In this document: positions 42,918 through 53,359 of the stretch, in pieces | Numbering within the stretch: the first letter of the stretch is position 1 | Layout of the letters: each line of letters opens with the position of its first letter | Source of the DNA: Branchiostoma floridae | Taxonomy: Eukaryota; Chordata; Leptocardii; Amphioxiformes; Branchiostomatidae | DNA length: 64,000 bases | Assembly (NCBI RefSeq): GCF_000003815.2 | Contig: NC_049984.1 | Span: 27,382,920-27,446,919, forward strand | Direction: 5' to 3' | Program-made: the position numbers and the translations under genes | The notes under the pieces: model-generated | What the model saw: only the letters and a program-made list of their open reading frames with translations | The model's database searches: none | Told to the model about the DNA's origin: nothing

Positions 42918-43029
42918 TTTTGGATACCCAGTGTACCTCATCAAGAACATGTTGGACGAAGCTTCTGCAAGAAATAATCGTCTGAGAGTCATCTATGATG
43001 TGGCATGTTCTTTGTCTGCTCATCTTGCT
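42918..43029 (+). CDS. KDZ transposase exon (YDVACSL block)
   Basis: Acceptor 'atgattattgacag' and donor 'catcttgct|gtgagt'. Open: FGYPVYLIKNMLDEASARNN, then RLRVIYDVACSLSAHLA. The phrase [FY]xYPhYhhxxhh....h[RK]hhYDhACxLxxHL, containing an Asp and a Cys, is a core KDZ block that precedes GhGLxDGE in intact proteins. No frameshift. Confidence 0.6.
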
Positions 43030-43050
43030 GTGAGTTGTTTTATTTTTTTC

Positions 43051-43230
43051 AGCTGGGAACCGCTTGCATTCAGCTTTTGTCAGCTGGGAACCGTTTTCGA
43101 ACTCCACCCAGTACATGGTGACTGTGCTGTACCCAACAGACAGTGAAAACAGACAGTGTTGTACATGATCTTGATCCTGGACTGAGAAATTCCGGATGGA
43201 CACCAATATGGAATTGAATTTTCTGAATCT
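43051..43230 (+). repeat. 180-bp duplicated segment, copy A
   Basis: Shares 'cagctgggaaccg', 'ttcgaactccacccag', 'atggtgactgtgctgtac' and 'gaaattccggatggacacc' with 43487-43640. Copy A has an extra 'gtgaaaacagaca' and a repeated first phrase. Copy A starts 21 bp after the KDZ exon donor. Confidence 0.75.
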
Positions 43231-43486
43231 GATGTTCCCAGATCATCTGTACAAAGTCTGCACAGAGCATCTAACACCTTACCCTACAAGTTCCTTAGCG
43301 CCCCAAGAACGGTAATTACATAATGTCGTTCCACTGACGACTTTTTTTTCTTCACACCGTGCCAGCGAGCACACGAAGCCCGTGCTGACAAAGATAAAGG
43401 CCCTACTTCAACAAAGTTTGGCTTGTCCACCTCCAAGGAGGTAGTTATTGTTCGAAGAGACACAATAACCAGTGGTAAGACCTCAG

Positions 43487-43640
43487 CTGGAAACCGCTTG
43501 CATTCAGCTTTTGTCAGCTGGGAACCGTTTTCGAACTCCACCCAGCACATGGTGACTGTGCTGTACCCAACAGACAGTGTTTTACAGGCTCTTGATCCTG
43601 GAATGAGAAATTCCGGATGGACACCAATATTGAATTGAAT
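43487..43640 (+). repeat. 180-bp duplicated segment, copy B
   Basis: Direct copy of 43051-43230. One frame is open (RLHSAFVSWEPFSNSTQHMV, then TVLYPTDSVLQALDPGMRN) and looks protein-like but has no recognised family. Confidence 0.7.
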
Positions 43641-44113
43641 TTTCTGAATCTGATTGACAACAGTAATTTTCCCCACATGGGATTACTTTTTTTTTTCCAG
43701 AGGAGCAAGACAAAAATACTAAAAACACAACCAGAAGGTCATCGACTCACCAGACAAATACACCAACTTGATGATGAATGGGATTGGACCAAAAATCTAC
43801 CCTTGTCTCCCATATCGGGAAACGCACAAAGGTAATAATATGGCAGATTAAATGGTAACTATTATGATGGAAAAACCACCATGAGTCATGCAGTTGTAAC
43901 CAAATATTACTGGTCTTCCAAAAGGCAAACTGTAGAATCAAGGTAATAGTGTTAGTAACAGTATCAGATTAATCATAACAGGTTTTGATGCAACTTTAAG
44001 GCTGTTTAGATTCAACTAGCATGGCTTGAAATGATGACCATAATTTTTATTGATTCATTTATTATTCCAAAATGCAATCATTCCCTTCCAGGACACCTTC
44101 ACAGTAAAACCAG

Positions 44114-44230
44114 TTCTGCAAGGGCTTCGCTGAGAAGGCGAGACCCATGACACAACTGAGTAGAAAAGGAGTCAACTTCACTTGGGACAGCGAATGTGAC
44201 AGGGCCTTTGAGGCAGTGCCCTTGACGTGA
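44114..44230 (+). pseudogene. Ty3/gypsy RT/RNase H connection fragment
   Basis: Reads CKGFAEKARPMTQLSRKGVN, then FTWDSECDRAFEAV. The phrase F.KGFA.IA.PLT.L..KG..F.W..EC..AFE.L is the classic junction between gypsy RT thumb and RNase H. Ends in a stop. The rest of the polyprotein is absent. Confidence 0.75.
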
Positions 44231-45482
44231 CACCCGTGATGGTGGACCAAAGATACCATCACCGAAGATGAGCTGAAGTCAGCAGATGACCTTGAAAAAC
44301 TGTATGGAACGTCCAATTCCCGATTTATTTAAAATTGATGAATATAAAGACAACCATGGGAGATTTCGCTCTCGCCAGCATTTTGATTGGGCTTCGTTGT
44401 CACAAGGACTGCATTACGGTCACATCACGCCATGCATTCGGCAAAGTTCTTCAGCCCCCAAAACTTGCAGTTCCCAGTCACAGAGTGGAAAGCATGCAGT
44501 TGTCTTGCCCTCAACCACCCAACGCGTCAGACTTGTATGAATCAGCTCACGAACAGACAGCCACGTAATTACGCTAGCTGATTCCTTCGTACAGAAAGTT
44601 GCTGACTGTCCTGTTCGCATGTCCGGCACTTCCATGGCAGCTATTTATGAGAATTTATCAATGGAATACTAATTCATTATTCTAGACGAGAGCGTCCCTG
44701 GCTTTCCAATTGCAAGATTTCTGATTACTAAGATATCTCAGTCCAAATCAAAGTAACCAAAGTTGGTGACTACGAAGAGGTCATGTATCAAAAGGAACGA
44801 AATTTCGTCGGTCGACTCTGGGCCAAGGAGGTGTCCAGAGGATTGAAAGAGGGAGACACAAGGCGTGTTCATTCAAGTTAAGGTAGCATAAAGTAAAAAC
44901 ACTCAACAGTCAGAAAAGGCACGGGCCTGTTTTCACTGCCAAGGCATGTTGCAAGTTTGTCTACATGCACCGTGACCGGCAAGGTTGCCATCAACAGCGA
45001 ACACGACCTACGAGCAACAGCCTTGTACTCTGGGGAGGCACACCACCGGCGTAAGGCGCGCTAGACTCGTTAAATTAAGGGGAACGACCGTGAAGTTGAA
45101 AGAAACATACAGAAACATGACCGTTTACAAAGCCGCCGAACTGGCCACGAAAGTGTAGATCAAATCCTGGAAACAGTGCTGCACGAAGGTAAAAACTTCG
45201 ACTATTTTGTCATCTGGCAAGATGGATGACAATCAAGCTGACGTCTTAAAGTCTGTAGTGTGACTGCTTATTGTTGCTTCTGTTGCGAAGACCAAGGCCA
45301 AAGCCAGGGAAAAGAGGCCCAGCGGAAAGAGGAAGACGGTGTGGAAGCTACAGTGATTCTGGATAGACCCAACTATGTTTGATGCATTTAAAAAGACGGT
45401 TGTTCCCTACGTATAGTAGATACTTTAATTTATTGTTGTTTATGCATAGACAAAAGTATCATAAGGGAGACATTGTCTGTGG
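44231..45482. other. Fragmentary coding texture, no family
   Basis: Short protein-like runs occur (LADSFVQKVADCPVRMSGTS near 44577, then ISVQIKVTKVGDYEEVMYQK near 44737, and a Lys/Arg-rich run near 45295) but they are separated by stops. They could be the 3' part of a gypsy element ending at the candidate LTR. Confidence 0.3.
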
Positions 45483-45800
45483 TGTAACAGGTAATGTAGT
45501 CAAGTAGGAAATTGGCTAGCAATATAGACAGGTAGGAATTGTGACGAGTAACATGGGCAGGGAGAAATTTTGACAAGTAAGGAAGACATGTGAGATTGAT
45601 AAGTAACGAAGATAAACGTAAGCAGCCAAGAAGCCAAAAAGGTATTTGAACATATATCTTAGATAAGAGGACTCATCTCAGCTCAGGAGGACCAAAGACG
45701 ATAGAGATGTCAAGCTCAGCGATGTTGTGCACAGTGTTTTTTCCCCGAATAAAGTACACCCTTACTGCCCCTTTGATTTATATTGTCTTTCCATACAGTA
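45483..45800 (+). mobile_element. Candidate solo or 3' LTR
   Basis: Begins TGTAAC and ends ATACA, contains an AATAAA (about 45752) and is preceded by the purine-rich 'cataagggagac'. The order PPT-like tract, TG...CA and poly(A) signal fits a gypsy 3' LTR. The second LTR was not found, so this is tentative. Confidence 0.3.
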
Positions 45801-45963
45801 GTTCTCAAAAGGTTATCGTTCCAGCATTCAGATAACAGGCGTTAACATGGAAGTTTTGACGATACGCCAGATGTGGATTTCATAAGGCCATGAACCGACT
45901 TGATACTATAGCAGAACGATAAATCAACAGGGTAAAGTTTGTTAAGCGAATGACTGTTTTTTC

Positions 45964-46392
45964 ATGGGTAGTATACGTCTAGAGCGACATCGGGCTAACA
46001 ACCCGCCATCATGCATCCTGCGAACTACGTCAGATTGTGATAAGAGTTTTTATCGCGTAAGAAAAATGCTAAAGCATCTTGAGGAATACCACTTTGTGAC
46101 AGACCCTTTCTTCTTCGTTACTTTTCTAGATTGGGAGTGGCAGTACCTGAAAGTTGTTGGAAACAACAACCTGCAGCCTATCTTCGGACGGGTGGGAGCC
46201 AGGAGACTACTGGACCTGGCATCACGGGCCAACAATAATGTCTACATTAGGATTTGGCGGCCCCAGGGATAGCCCCAGGCACAGCCCCTTGAGGTACAGC
46301 CCCAGCCCCCCACCCAGGCACAGCCCCCGGTACATGATGGGAGAGTCCACAGATGACGAGCAGTGGGGTTGCTTCTTGCTATCTACAATCAG
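45964..46392 (+). CDS. Zinc-finger-like and Ser/Pro/Arg-rich frame, unknown
   Basis: The 102-codon frame has CDKSFYRVRKMLKHLEEYH, which spaces one Cys, an aromatic and two His like half of a C2H2 finger, then YLKVVGNNNLQPIFGRVGAR. A second frame gives a low-complexity run of SPRHSP and RYSPSPPPRHSP repeats. A single slip near 46255 would join them. Unknown family. Confidence 0.3.
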
Positions 46393-46554
46393 GTAAAGTA
46401 ATCTGTGATATAACCTCATTTACAATAGCTTAAAGATTATCGACAGTAACTGAGTAATTCTTGTCAGAATTCTGCCTCTCATTCCAAGTGGAATGACGAC
46501 TGGGATGGACTTAAGGAATTTTACTTTGACAGAAACACCACCAAGCTAACAGGA

Positions 46555-47033
46555 ATGATCTAGTGACTCGGTACCAGAATGATGGAATGAGAGACCGTCA
46601 ACGACATGATTACATTAAATAAAAACCTTGTCTACCTGAATTCCAGGACTAAGCATGTAAAAGTACTACAATGTATTACACTTACCATTTACATATTACT
46701 GTCTTCTACATTTAAGTGCCTGTAGTTAGGCGCTGACTATATTTGTCTCTACACATTTTAGGGAGCGTTTTTTTTAGAGAGCGAATGGATAGCAACCTGC
46801 CATTGTGCTACTGGACACTGAACGAGAGGTACACCGAGGATGACCTCCCATCCTTTGATGTTCCCTGACGGTAGCTGACGAGGAACCAAGGCTTCATCGG
46901 CTGAGATTCCGGTCCAGAGAGGACAGCTCTATCATCGCTGCTGGCAGGGCTTTCCTGCCAGACAAGAACAGGCCCACACTGAGGCAGAGTTTTCATAAGT
47001 TTGCCGTGGGCCTGCCACCAGTGATAATTGCTG
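46555..47033 (+). repeat. Inverted dispersed repeat, copy 2 (partner at 10 kb)
   Basis: The plus-strand copy of the 9978-10435 element. Contains an acceptor-like 'tctctacacattttag' and a frame RERMDSNLPLCYWTLNERYT, then EDDLPSFDVP and a stop. The other copy continues further before its stop. Confidence 0.65.
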
Positions 47034-47444
47034 TTCTCACTGTCAGGAAGAGAATGAAGCACATGAGGGTGCGTATGTGCTGCACCCGAGACAGGTCATC
47101 GTACAAAAACCAAGAGTAACTAGAAAAAGGAATGATTGGATGGAGATGCCAGACACCTCGAGTCCAACTTCCATGCACTAAGAAATGAACTGTTCATGAG
47201 TGACAGTGCATAGCCTCCTAAATATTGGAAGAAAGTATACGATTTGATGTGACAGTATATTTCTCCGTAGAGAAAGCTGAAGCATACTTAGATGAAGTGT
47301 TGGCTGAAATGGGACTTACCGGTACCTCGCCCTAAATCTCAAACGCATACGATTCTAGAGAGGAGCTAGTACCTTTCCAAGAGGTGTCCGGAGATTTAAC
47401 AAGACACCAAAGAAGTTTGGGCCTGAAAGCTGACTGGGAAGAAT

Positions 47445-47916
47445 TTGCTGGTCATGACGTTGCTGAAGCTGAGGCTTGGCTTACTAAATGAAGATCTGGC
47501 TGGCAGGTTTGGAGTATCAACAGCAACCTGCTCGCGCGCACTTACAGCGACACTGAAGTTCATGGCCTCAAATATTGAAGCCCGGCGAAGAAGTAATCCG
47601 AGCCAATCTGCCAAGAAGGTTTCGAGACTCCTCCCCAGTACAAAAATGTTTGAGACATTAAGACTGTACAGAATTCTTCATAGAAACACCCAAGAATGTT
47701 GAGGCAAAGGCACAGACATGGTCCAACTACAAGCACCACCAGCCTGCCCTGGTGTCTGTCACACCTAATGGATATTTGAACTTCTTGTCTGAAGTCTGGG
47801 GTGGGAGAATGAGTGACAAGGAGCTGACCCAGAGATCTGGTTTCCTGCACATTCTATCCCGGGAAGAGGCAGTCATGGCTGATCGAGGCTTCCCCATAGC
47901 TGAAGATGTTTGCTGA
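47445..47916 (+). pseudogene. Harbinger-type DDE (DDE_Tnp_4) transposase relic
   Basis: Frame one: LVMTLLKLRLGLLNEDLAGR, then FGVSTATCSRALTATLKFMA (the helix-turn-helix-like block). Frame two, from 47662: DCTEFFIETPKNVEAKAQTW, SNYKHHQPALVSVTPNGYLN and FLSEVWGGRMSDKELTQRSG, then EEAVMADRGFPIAEDVC and a stop. DCTE, GGRxSD and MADRGF are the conserved acidic blocks of this transposase family. A slip or short deletion near 47650 separates the halves. It is otherwise well preserved. Confidence 0.75.
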
Positions 47917-48407
47917 TCAACACACGTGCCGATCAGCACACTAGTGCTGGCGCCCCCTTCGATTTATGGCTACCAATGGTAATTCTTTGGTCATTGATTC
48001 CGAAGTTTCCTTGGTTGACCGAGAAGTGTGCGAAGATAGTGAAGTTTCTTTGACTGTAAAGCATGAACACAGCAGCTGCTGAGAGGTTTCTGACGGACAA
48101 TTTTTAAAATAAAGTAAAAAAAACGATGCTGTACAACAGGCAGAAGCTAGTCGAGTTACTGACGAAAGTTGGATACAACAAACACCTCCTCCCCGCTATA
48201 CAAACAATATGTTTAAGACCTTCTGATAGTATCAAGGAGGTTGCAAGAGCAATAAACAGCTTTTTAGCTGTAGCAACGGTGCTGTAAGCACACTTCGGTG
48301 TCTTCAACAATGCATTTCATAACATGTTCATGTTGATTGCCAATGCCCATATGTACATGTAACGTACTGTAGTACATGCAGGAGAGGACCTGTACTACAA
48401 GAAAAAA

Positions 48408-48603
48408 ATGATAAAAGGAAAACGTAAGCCTGTAATTAATGTAGAGGTACTGCAGAAGGGTGAGCCAGAGGAAGTATTTCGTGAGCTTCACGCGAGAGGC
48501 GTGGGTGTCCACAGCGGCAGGGACAAGACACTGAATCCCATAGCATGTCGTTTTTACTGGTGGCTTATTTTCCAGTTAATCTCCAAGCACTATAGCAGCT
48601 AAG
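48408..48603 (+). pseudogene. Integrase zinc-binding (H2C2) fragment
   Basis: Reads EEVFRELHARGVGVHSGRDK, then TLNPIACRFYWWLI. The His-x-n-His of an H2C2 finger (LHxxxxxxHxG.DKT...I...FYW) is visible, but the Cys pair that follows (SCxxCQ) is absent. This fits the integrase of gypsy/GIN-type elements. Truncated to about 65 codons. Confidence 0.5.
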
Positions 48604-48850
48604 TGAGGAGTGCTGCGGATGTCAAAAGTGAGTACAGTGTCCTGACTCCAGCACTGAAAGAGTACAAGGACCAGGAGCTCTCCACATCCCAGGTGCCCTT
48701 CCCTGGCAGACATTTGCAAGTTAACTGTACTCATTAAGATGTTAAGCGTTTACCAATAAAAAAAATCGGTTCAACAACTGAATAAGATTCAAATCAATCT
48801 GACATCTAGGGTACAGATACACGATCACAGTTCCCTTCCCGTTGTTCTAG

Positions 48851-49078
48851 AAACTGTCAATTCCGCTGTGCCGGGAGTTGCTGGAGGAAAAGCCCTTGGA
48901 GAACTGCTTCGCGGAAAGATCAATCAGGGTCCCTGCTGAGAAGATGACAGACCTGGGTCGTGGGTTTCAACCCCTCTTCCAACAAAGTGTCGCAAATATC
49001 ATATGGCATTACATACACTTAATACCCTTTATAAATATATACCTTGTAGTACCCAAAGTATCATTGCTCATTAAGTAA
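48851..49078 (+). CDS. Exon-like frame, unknown
   Basis: Acceptor 'cccgttgttctag'. First part KLSIPLCRELLEEKPLENCF, then AERSIRVPAEKMTDLGRGFQ reads like protein. The tail becomes AT-rich and hydrophobic, suggesting run-through into an intron. Family unknown. Confidence 0.3.
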   Translation, partial: KLSIPLCRELLEEKPLENCFAERSIRVPAEKMTDLGRGFQPLFQQSVANIIWHYIHLIPFINIYLVVPKVSLLIK

Positions 49079-49250
49079 GCGTTTAGGGTCAAATCTTTGT
49101 GTGCCACTGCTAAGTATGCAGGTAAGTCAGGCATACTGTGCTTGGGCCACTCGCTTTACAACAAACCGCATTCGTTTTACCACCAACAACAATGTTAGGG
49201 CCACATCTTGATTTTTCTCTGCTGTCAACCATTATCCTTAAAACCATCAG

Positions 49251-49568
49251 ATGAAACATGGAGTACAATGGCATCCGTCATCAGAGGACATCTCCACAAT
49301 TGTAAGGGACCACCTGTGGCATGCCAATCCAGCCTCAACTCCAGTAACAACGGCGAGCTCCAGCACTGCTATCTCTGCCCCCGGAGGACGAGATTGCCCG
49401 GTTTATAGCCTTACACTCCCACAACCAGGACGGCCTGCTCAACCGAGTCCGATAGGGGAAGACCCCGAGGAGCTCCTCGAGATGGCGGGCTTGGCAGGCC
49501 TCAGCCATACGCCTGGCACATTTGGCCAAAGACCTTTGACAAAGAAAAACTGCAGAAGTACTGTATAG
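49251..49568 (+). CDS. Pro/Ala-rich hypothetical frame
   Basis: 105 codons from an ATG: HGVQWHPSSEDISTIVRDHL, then a Ser/Thr/Ala linker and EDPEELLEMAGLAGLSHTPG. Higher GC than its neighbours. No family. Possibly a disordered exon. Confidence 0.3.
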   Translation: MKHGVQWHPSSEDISTIVRDHLWHANPASTPVTTASSSTAISAPGGRDCPVYSLTLPQPGRPAQPSPIGEDPEELLEMAGLAGLSHTPGTFGQRPLTKKNCRSTV

Positions 49569-49712
49569 AGATAATTGATGGCAACCATCGCTTAGACGCC
49601 AGCGCACAAAACTAATGGAAGCAGCTAGTGTGGAAGAAAGGGAGATTTTCTCCAAGAGAAATTTTACTCTGTACATGGGCCTATATGATAACATCTGCCT
49701 CGCTGTTGGCAA

Positions 49713-50065
49713 ATGGACGCCCGGACGAGAGCCTTACCGTGTACGCGGCGGCGCCTGGCAAGCCGGGGCGTCCCTGTTGTGTCAGAGTTGTTCGATCCAG
49801 ATAATCTGAACCTCCGATATCATGAACTCCTGCACAAATGTTTAGAGTTTATTGACTTGTCAGAGAGCCATATCAATACTGTTGAAAAGGACAACAGGAC
49901 ACAAGCAAAATGTCCGCCATAGAGCTGGTAGAATTGGAGCTTCTGTGAGTGGGGCTGTTTACCATAGCAACCCTGTACAGCCTCCTCGGTCACTCCTGAA
50001 GTCTATTTGCTACCCACATTTGTACAAGGTTAACACATAGGCCACAAGGCATGGTTGTTAGCATT
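49713..50065 (+). pseudogene. YqaJ-like nuclease N-terminal fragment
   Basis: Frame one ends FDPDNLNLRYHELLHKCLEF, then IDLSESHINTVEKDNRTQAK. The frame then slips to HRAGRIGASVSGAVYHSNPV and LLKSICYPHLYKVNT. In YqaJ-type (lambda-exonuclease-like) proteins the order is a helix ending E..TR.Q, then W...R.GRIT AS.FG.V, then SL[VL]K.ICYP. The first catalytic acidic residues should follow but the frame ends in a stop. Animal YqaJ proteins are usually mobile-element encoded. Confidence 0.55.
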
Positions 50066-51495
50066 TATTTCAGTAGAAGAATTGGAAATATATTACGACC
50101 TGCAAGAGAAGCAAATGGATAAATTCTATGAACAGGACAAGAAGACGGTAAAGTGGTCAAAACCATGAATTGTTCAAGAAATTGAGACGACAAGGTTGAG
50201 GCTGCTAAGAAACTGGTCTTTGACTAATGTAAACCAAACAAACGTTACAAGAAGAGGCAGGGCACCAACAAATCAGCTACTACCATGGCGGACATACTTG
50301 GCGTCCTTCACTCTACAGACCCTCCGTCGATACCAACCTTTGTTGGACATGCTTCATTGAAATCGACAAGTTGGCAGACGCAAGTTTTTTGTGGCAAACC
50401 TTGTAACTGCACAAGGAAACGACAAATTCACATTTTCTATGCACATCATACAGTTTGTTGATCACCACGGCTTTGTCGACGACCCGAAGGACGTCAAGGA
50501 TCTCATTTTGCGATACAGCCAAGTCCAGGAGGTCAGCTATGAGTTCGCCTCTGAGCTCAACGCTTCGTAAGTAAATTGTGATGATACATTGAATATATAG
50601 TTTGTTTAGGAATTTTTTGCCTTGATTTTTCTTAATTAGGGGATTGCGCAGATGAGACATGTATTACTGTTGATGCATTTCTGGTGATTTAATTTCGCGG
50701 TGAAAATGATTTTTCCAGGAGAGGAACATATATCGGCCCTAGCGGTAGCACTTTTGTCTCTTACTGCCGGATGCAGGAACATACTGAGTACATACAGGTG
50801 TGCTTTAATCCCCAACGTTTTCATACAATGATGAATGTAAACACAACTTTCCTGGTGGTTTTAAATTCACTGTGACCTCTTGAAGGTGAATTCATAATAC
50901 TGTGAATGTGTGACTGTGGGTTTCAAATATTTAACTAAATGTTCCTAATAGTACGGAATAGTATGTTTTAAGGTGTAAACACCACGGAAGCCTCCTTCGC
51001 AAACCACCACAGAAGTATTAAAATTTACAAAACATACAAAGCTAGATGGAGACGTGGTGGGAAGCCTGCAAGACGTACAGAAAAAGAAACAGGGAAGACA
51101 GATACGCAGGGCATGGCCGGACTAAGCGGATGTGTGGGAGACCATACCAGTTCTTTACGCCAAGAACTCACCTTTGGATTTACCAAATGTCAACTTATTT
51201 TGGTTTTACCACAGACAGCAAGGGCAATAGTATACGTGGCTGGCAAGCAGTCCCAAGATTCTCATGAATCTTGCCATCAGGAGCATGTTTCCAGCCTGAC
51301 TGTGCGGAAAGCGAGCTATCCATAGAGGTGTGGTAACCCTGCTGAGTGATCGCCTCAATTCTGTATCCATGAGTAAAGTGAAGAGACTGTTGCAACAGGG
51401 CCATGATGAGTGGTATTTGGAGTGACGTGGCCTTTACCAGACCCTCTTGTACAAAGCCCACACAGCTGGACCTACATCGTCCCAGAAGAGTATCC
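50066..51495. other. Stretch without recognisable genes
   Basis: Frames at 50313-50660 (minus) and 51046-51325 (plus) are open but lack signatures and are not supported. Confidence 0.3.
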
Positions 51496-51631
51496 TTATT
51501 CTTCGCCACTTTCAGGCCGATTTCAAAAGGAACAAAACACATAGCACCCTCGGGGAATAGGTACTACCATTTAGATCTTAGATGTGTTAAACTAAGGCAC
51601 CTGTCCTTTGATTCTAAAGAGAAAGATTTCA
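51496..51631 (+). repeat. Dispersed 130-bp repeat, copy 2
   Basis: Matches 17197-17325. Contains an extra 'atcttag' relative to copy 1. Confidence 0.75.
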
Positions 51632-52543
51632 GGGTTGATCATCGCCTGACAGGACAATAGAACATGTAAGGGAACTCATTGGTCATGATTTCACTTAATC
51701 TACTATTGTAAATCAGGATTAGGCATTTTTTTTAAAATTAGCATGTGCTATCAGGCAAGTACATAAAAATTGACCGAAACTGAAATGTCATTTTTCGCCA
51801 TGTATTTTCACTTCCAGCATTAAAGAAACGTCTTGTTATCCATCTAGCCAAGCAGCCTATAGCACAAATATAGCATAAGTTAGACTGAACAGGTAAGGAG
51901 GCTGTCTATTAAAAGAATTCCAGGCCCTCCTTCAACATCAAACGTAAAGAATCCTGTCAGAGTGGGTACTTGAAACAAACAAAAGACATTGCAAGAATAG
52001 AGGAAGACGAGGCCAACAAACAAAACATGCTGGTGTACCAATTATGTTGCTTGAAATATTGGTACTCAACTTTAACAAAATCTCATTCTTGTACAACGAT
52101 GTTATTTTACAATGATTATTGAATAGGAAAAGAAAAAAGTAATAACACAATGCTACAAACATTCAAAATATACTTTTCAAAATTCTATGTTAATTTTTCG
52201 GGCTGTTGAACATGGGCGAAAAGAGGCCAAGGTCAGCGGTGCGCTGCATACCCTGAAATAAGTATGTTCAGACCCAACCATCCAAAATTAAACAGATATA
52301 GCTTATCTTTACCAAACTGTTGAATAGTAATTTAACAAATAAAGTAGAATTCAGTTTTCATGATGGAGGTTACCAAAAACTTATTTAGCTGATCCACTGT
52401 TCCTTGAATCATGTGCACGAAAACCATACGGTGTATACTGACGTTATAGAAGAGGTGTGTTCGTTCCTGTTTAAAGACTGGTGTCTGTCTGATACATAGT
52501 CTTTTTGTTAACTTTGTAATAACGATGTTATTTCCCATTTTAG
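51632..52543. other. Stretch without genes
   Basis: AT-rich. Ends in a T-rich acceptor at 52543. Confidence 0.3.
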
Positions 52544-52720
52544 GATTTTTATCGTCTGTGTAGTCTCCAGTCCCAGGTGACTGGAGCCATACTTCATGGA
52601 CAGAGGAGGGTCTTTGCTCGGGTGGACCACATGGAGTATCCACATGACACAAAGCTCACCCTCAATGTCTTAACAGATATTCTTGAGGCAGTAGATGTAA
52701 CCGAACAAACCTTACCATGA
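52544..52720 (+). CDS. Exon with HG...VD...PHD...LTxNxL pattern, copy 2
   Basis: Acceptor 'tatttcccattttag'. Open for 58 codons to a stop: SQVTGAILHGQRRVFARVDH, then MEYPHDTKLTLNVLTDILEA. Paralogous to 33381-33533, about 35-40 percent identical by eye and aligned without gaps over the motif. This copy ends at a stop where the other has a donor, so it may be the terminal form of the exon. Confidence 0.5.
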   Translation, partial: DFYRLCSLQSQVTGAILHGQRRVFARVDHMEYPHDTKLTLNVLTDILEAVDVTEQTLP

Positions 52721-52877
52721 CAAACTAGTTTTACCATTACATTGGTCGACATGTACATACATATTTAACATCCATGTGCTGTTACAAGTAAGTGCACCTT
52801 AGAAATCTAAAACAAAATCTGGGTAGCGAGTGCAAGGAGCATTTTGAAAAGGCAGACTCACTAGAAAAGACCAACAA

Positions 52878-53357
52878 TCAAGGTCAAGGTAACTGGTCGA
52901 GACTACACCTGTCCACCAACTATCAAGGTCAAGGTAACCAGTCCAGACGACAACAGTCCACCAACTATCAAGGTCAAGGTAACCAGTCCAGACGAGAACA
53001 GTCCACCAACTATCAAGGTCAAGGTAACCGGTCCAGGTGACACCTGACCACCAACTATCAAGGTCAAGGTAACTGGTCAAGACTACACCTGGCCACCAAC
53101 TATCAAGGTCAAGGTAACCGGTCCAGGTGACACCTGACCACCAACTATCAAGGTCAAGGTAACTGGTCAAGACTACACCTGGCCACCAACTATCAAGGTC
53201 AAGGTAACCGGTCCAGATGACACCTGACCACCAACTGTCAAGGTCAACGTAACTGGTCAAGACTACACCTGTCCACCACCTATCAAGGTCAAGGTAACTG
53301 GTCAAGGCTCCACCTGTCCACCACCTATCAAGGTCAAGGTAACTGGTCAAGACTACA
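52878..53357. repeat. 45-bp minisatellite, ten full units and a partial
   Basis: Units start at 52878, 52923, 52968, 53013 and every 45 bp to 53328, each beginning 'tcaaggtcaaggtaac'. From 53013 two variants ('ccggtccagrtgacacctga' and 'ctggtcaagactacacctgg') alternate, a 90-bp higher-order period, up to about 53280. Because 45 is a multiple of 3, the plus strand is open for 82 codons (units NYQGQGNQSRR) and the minus strand for 233 codons (TSYLDLDSWWSGV). Neither is supported as a gene. Confidence 0.92.
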
Positions 53358-53359
53358 AT

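Noticed and set aside
52878-53357. CRISPR-like array
   Set aside because: Units are contiguous 45-bp repeats with no unique spacers, in a eukaryotic genome. It is a minisatellite.
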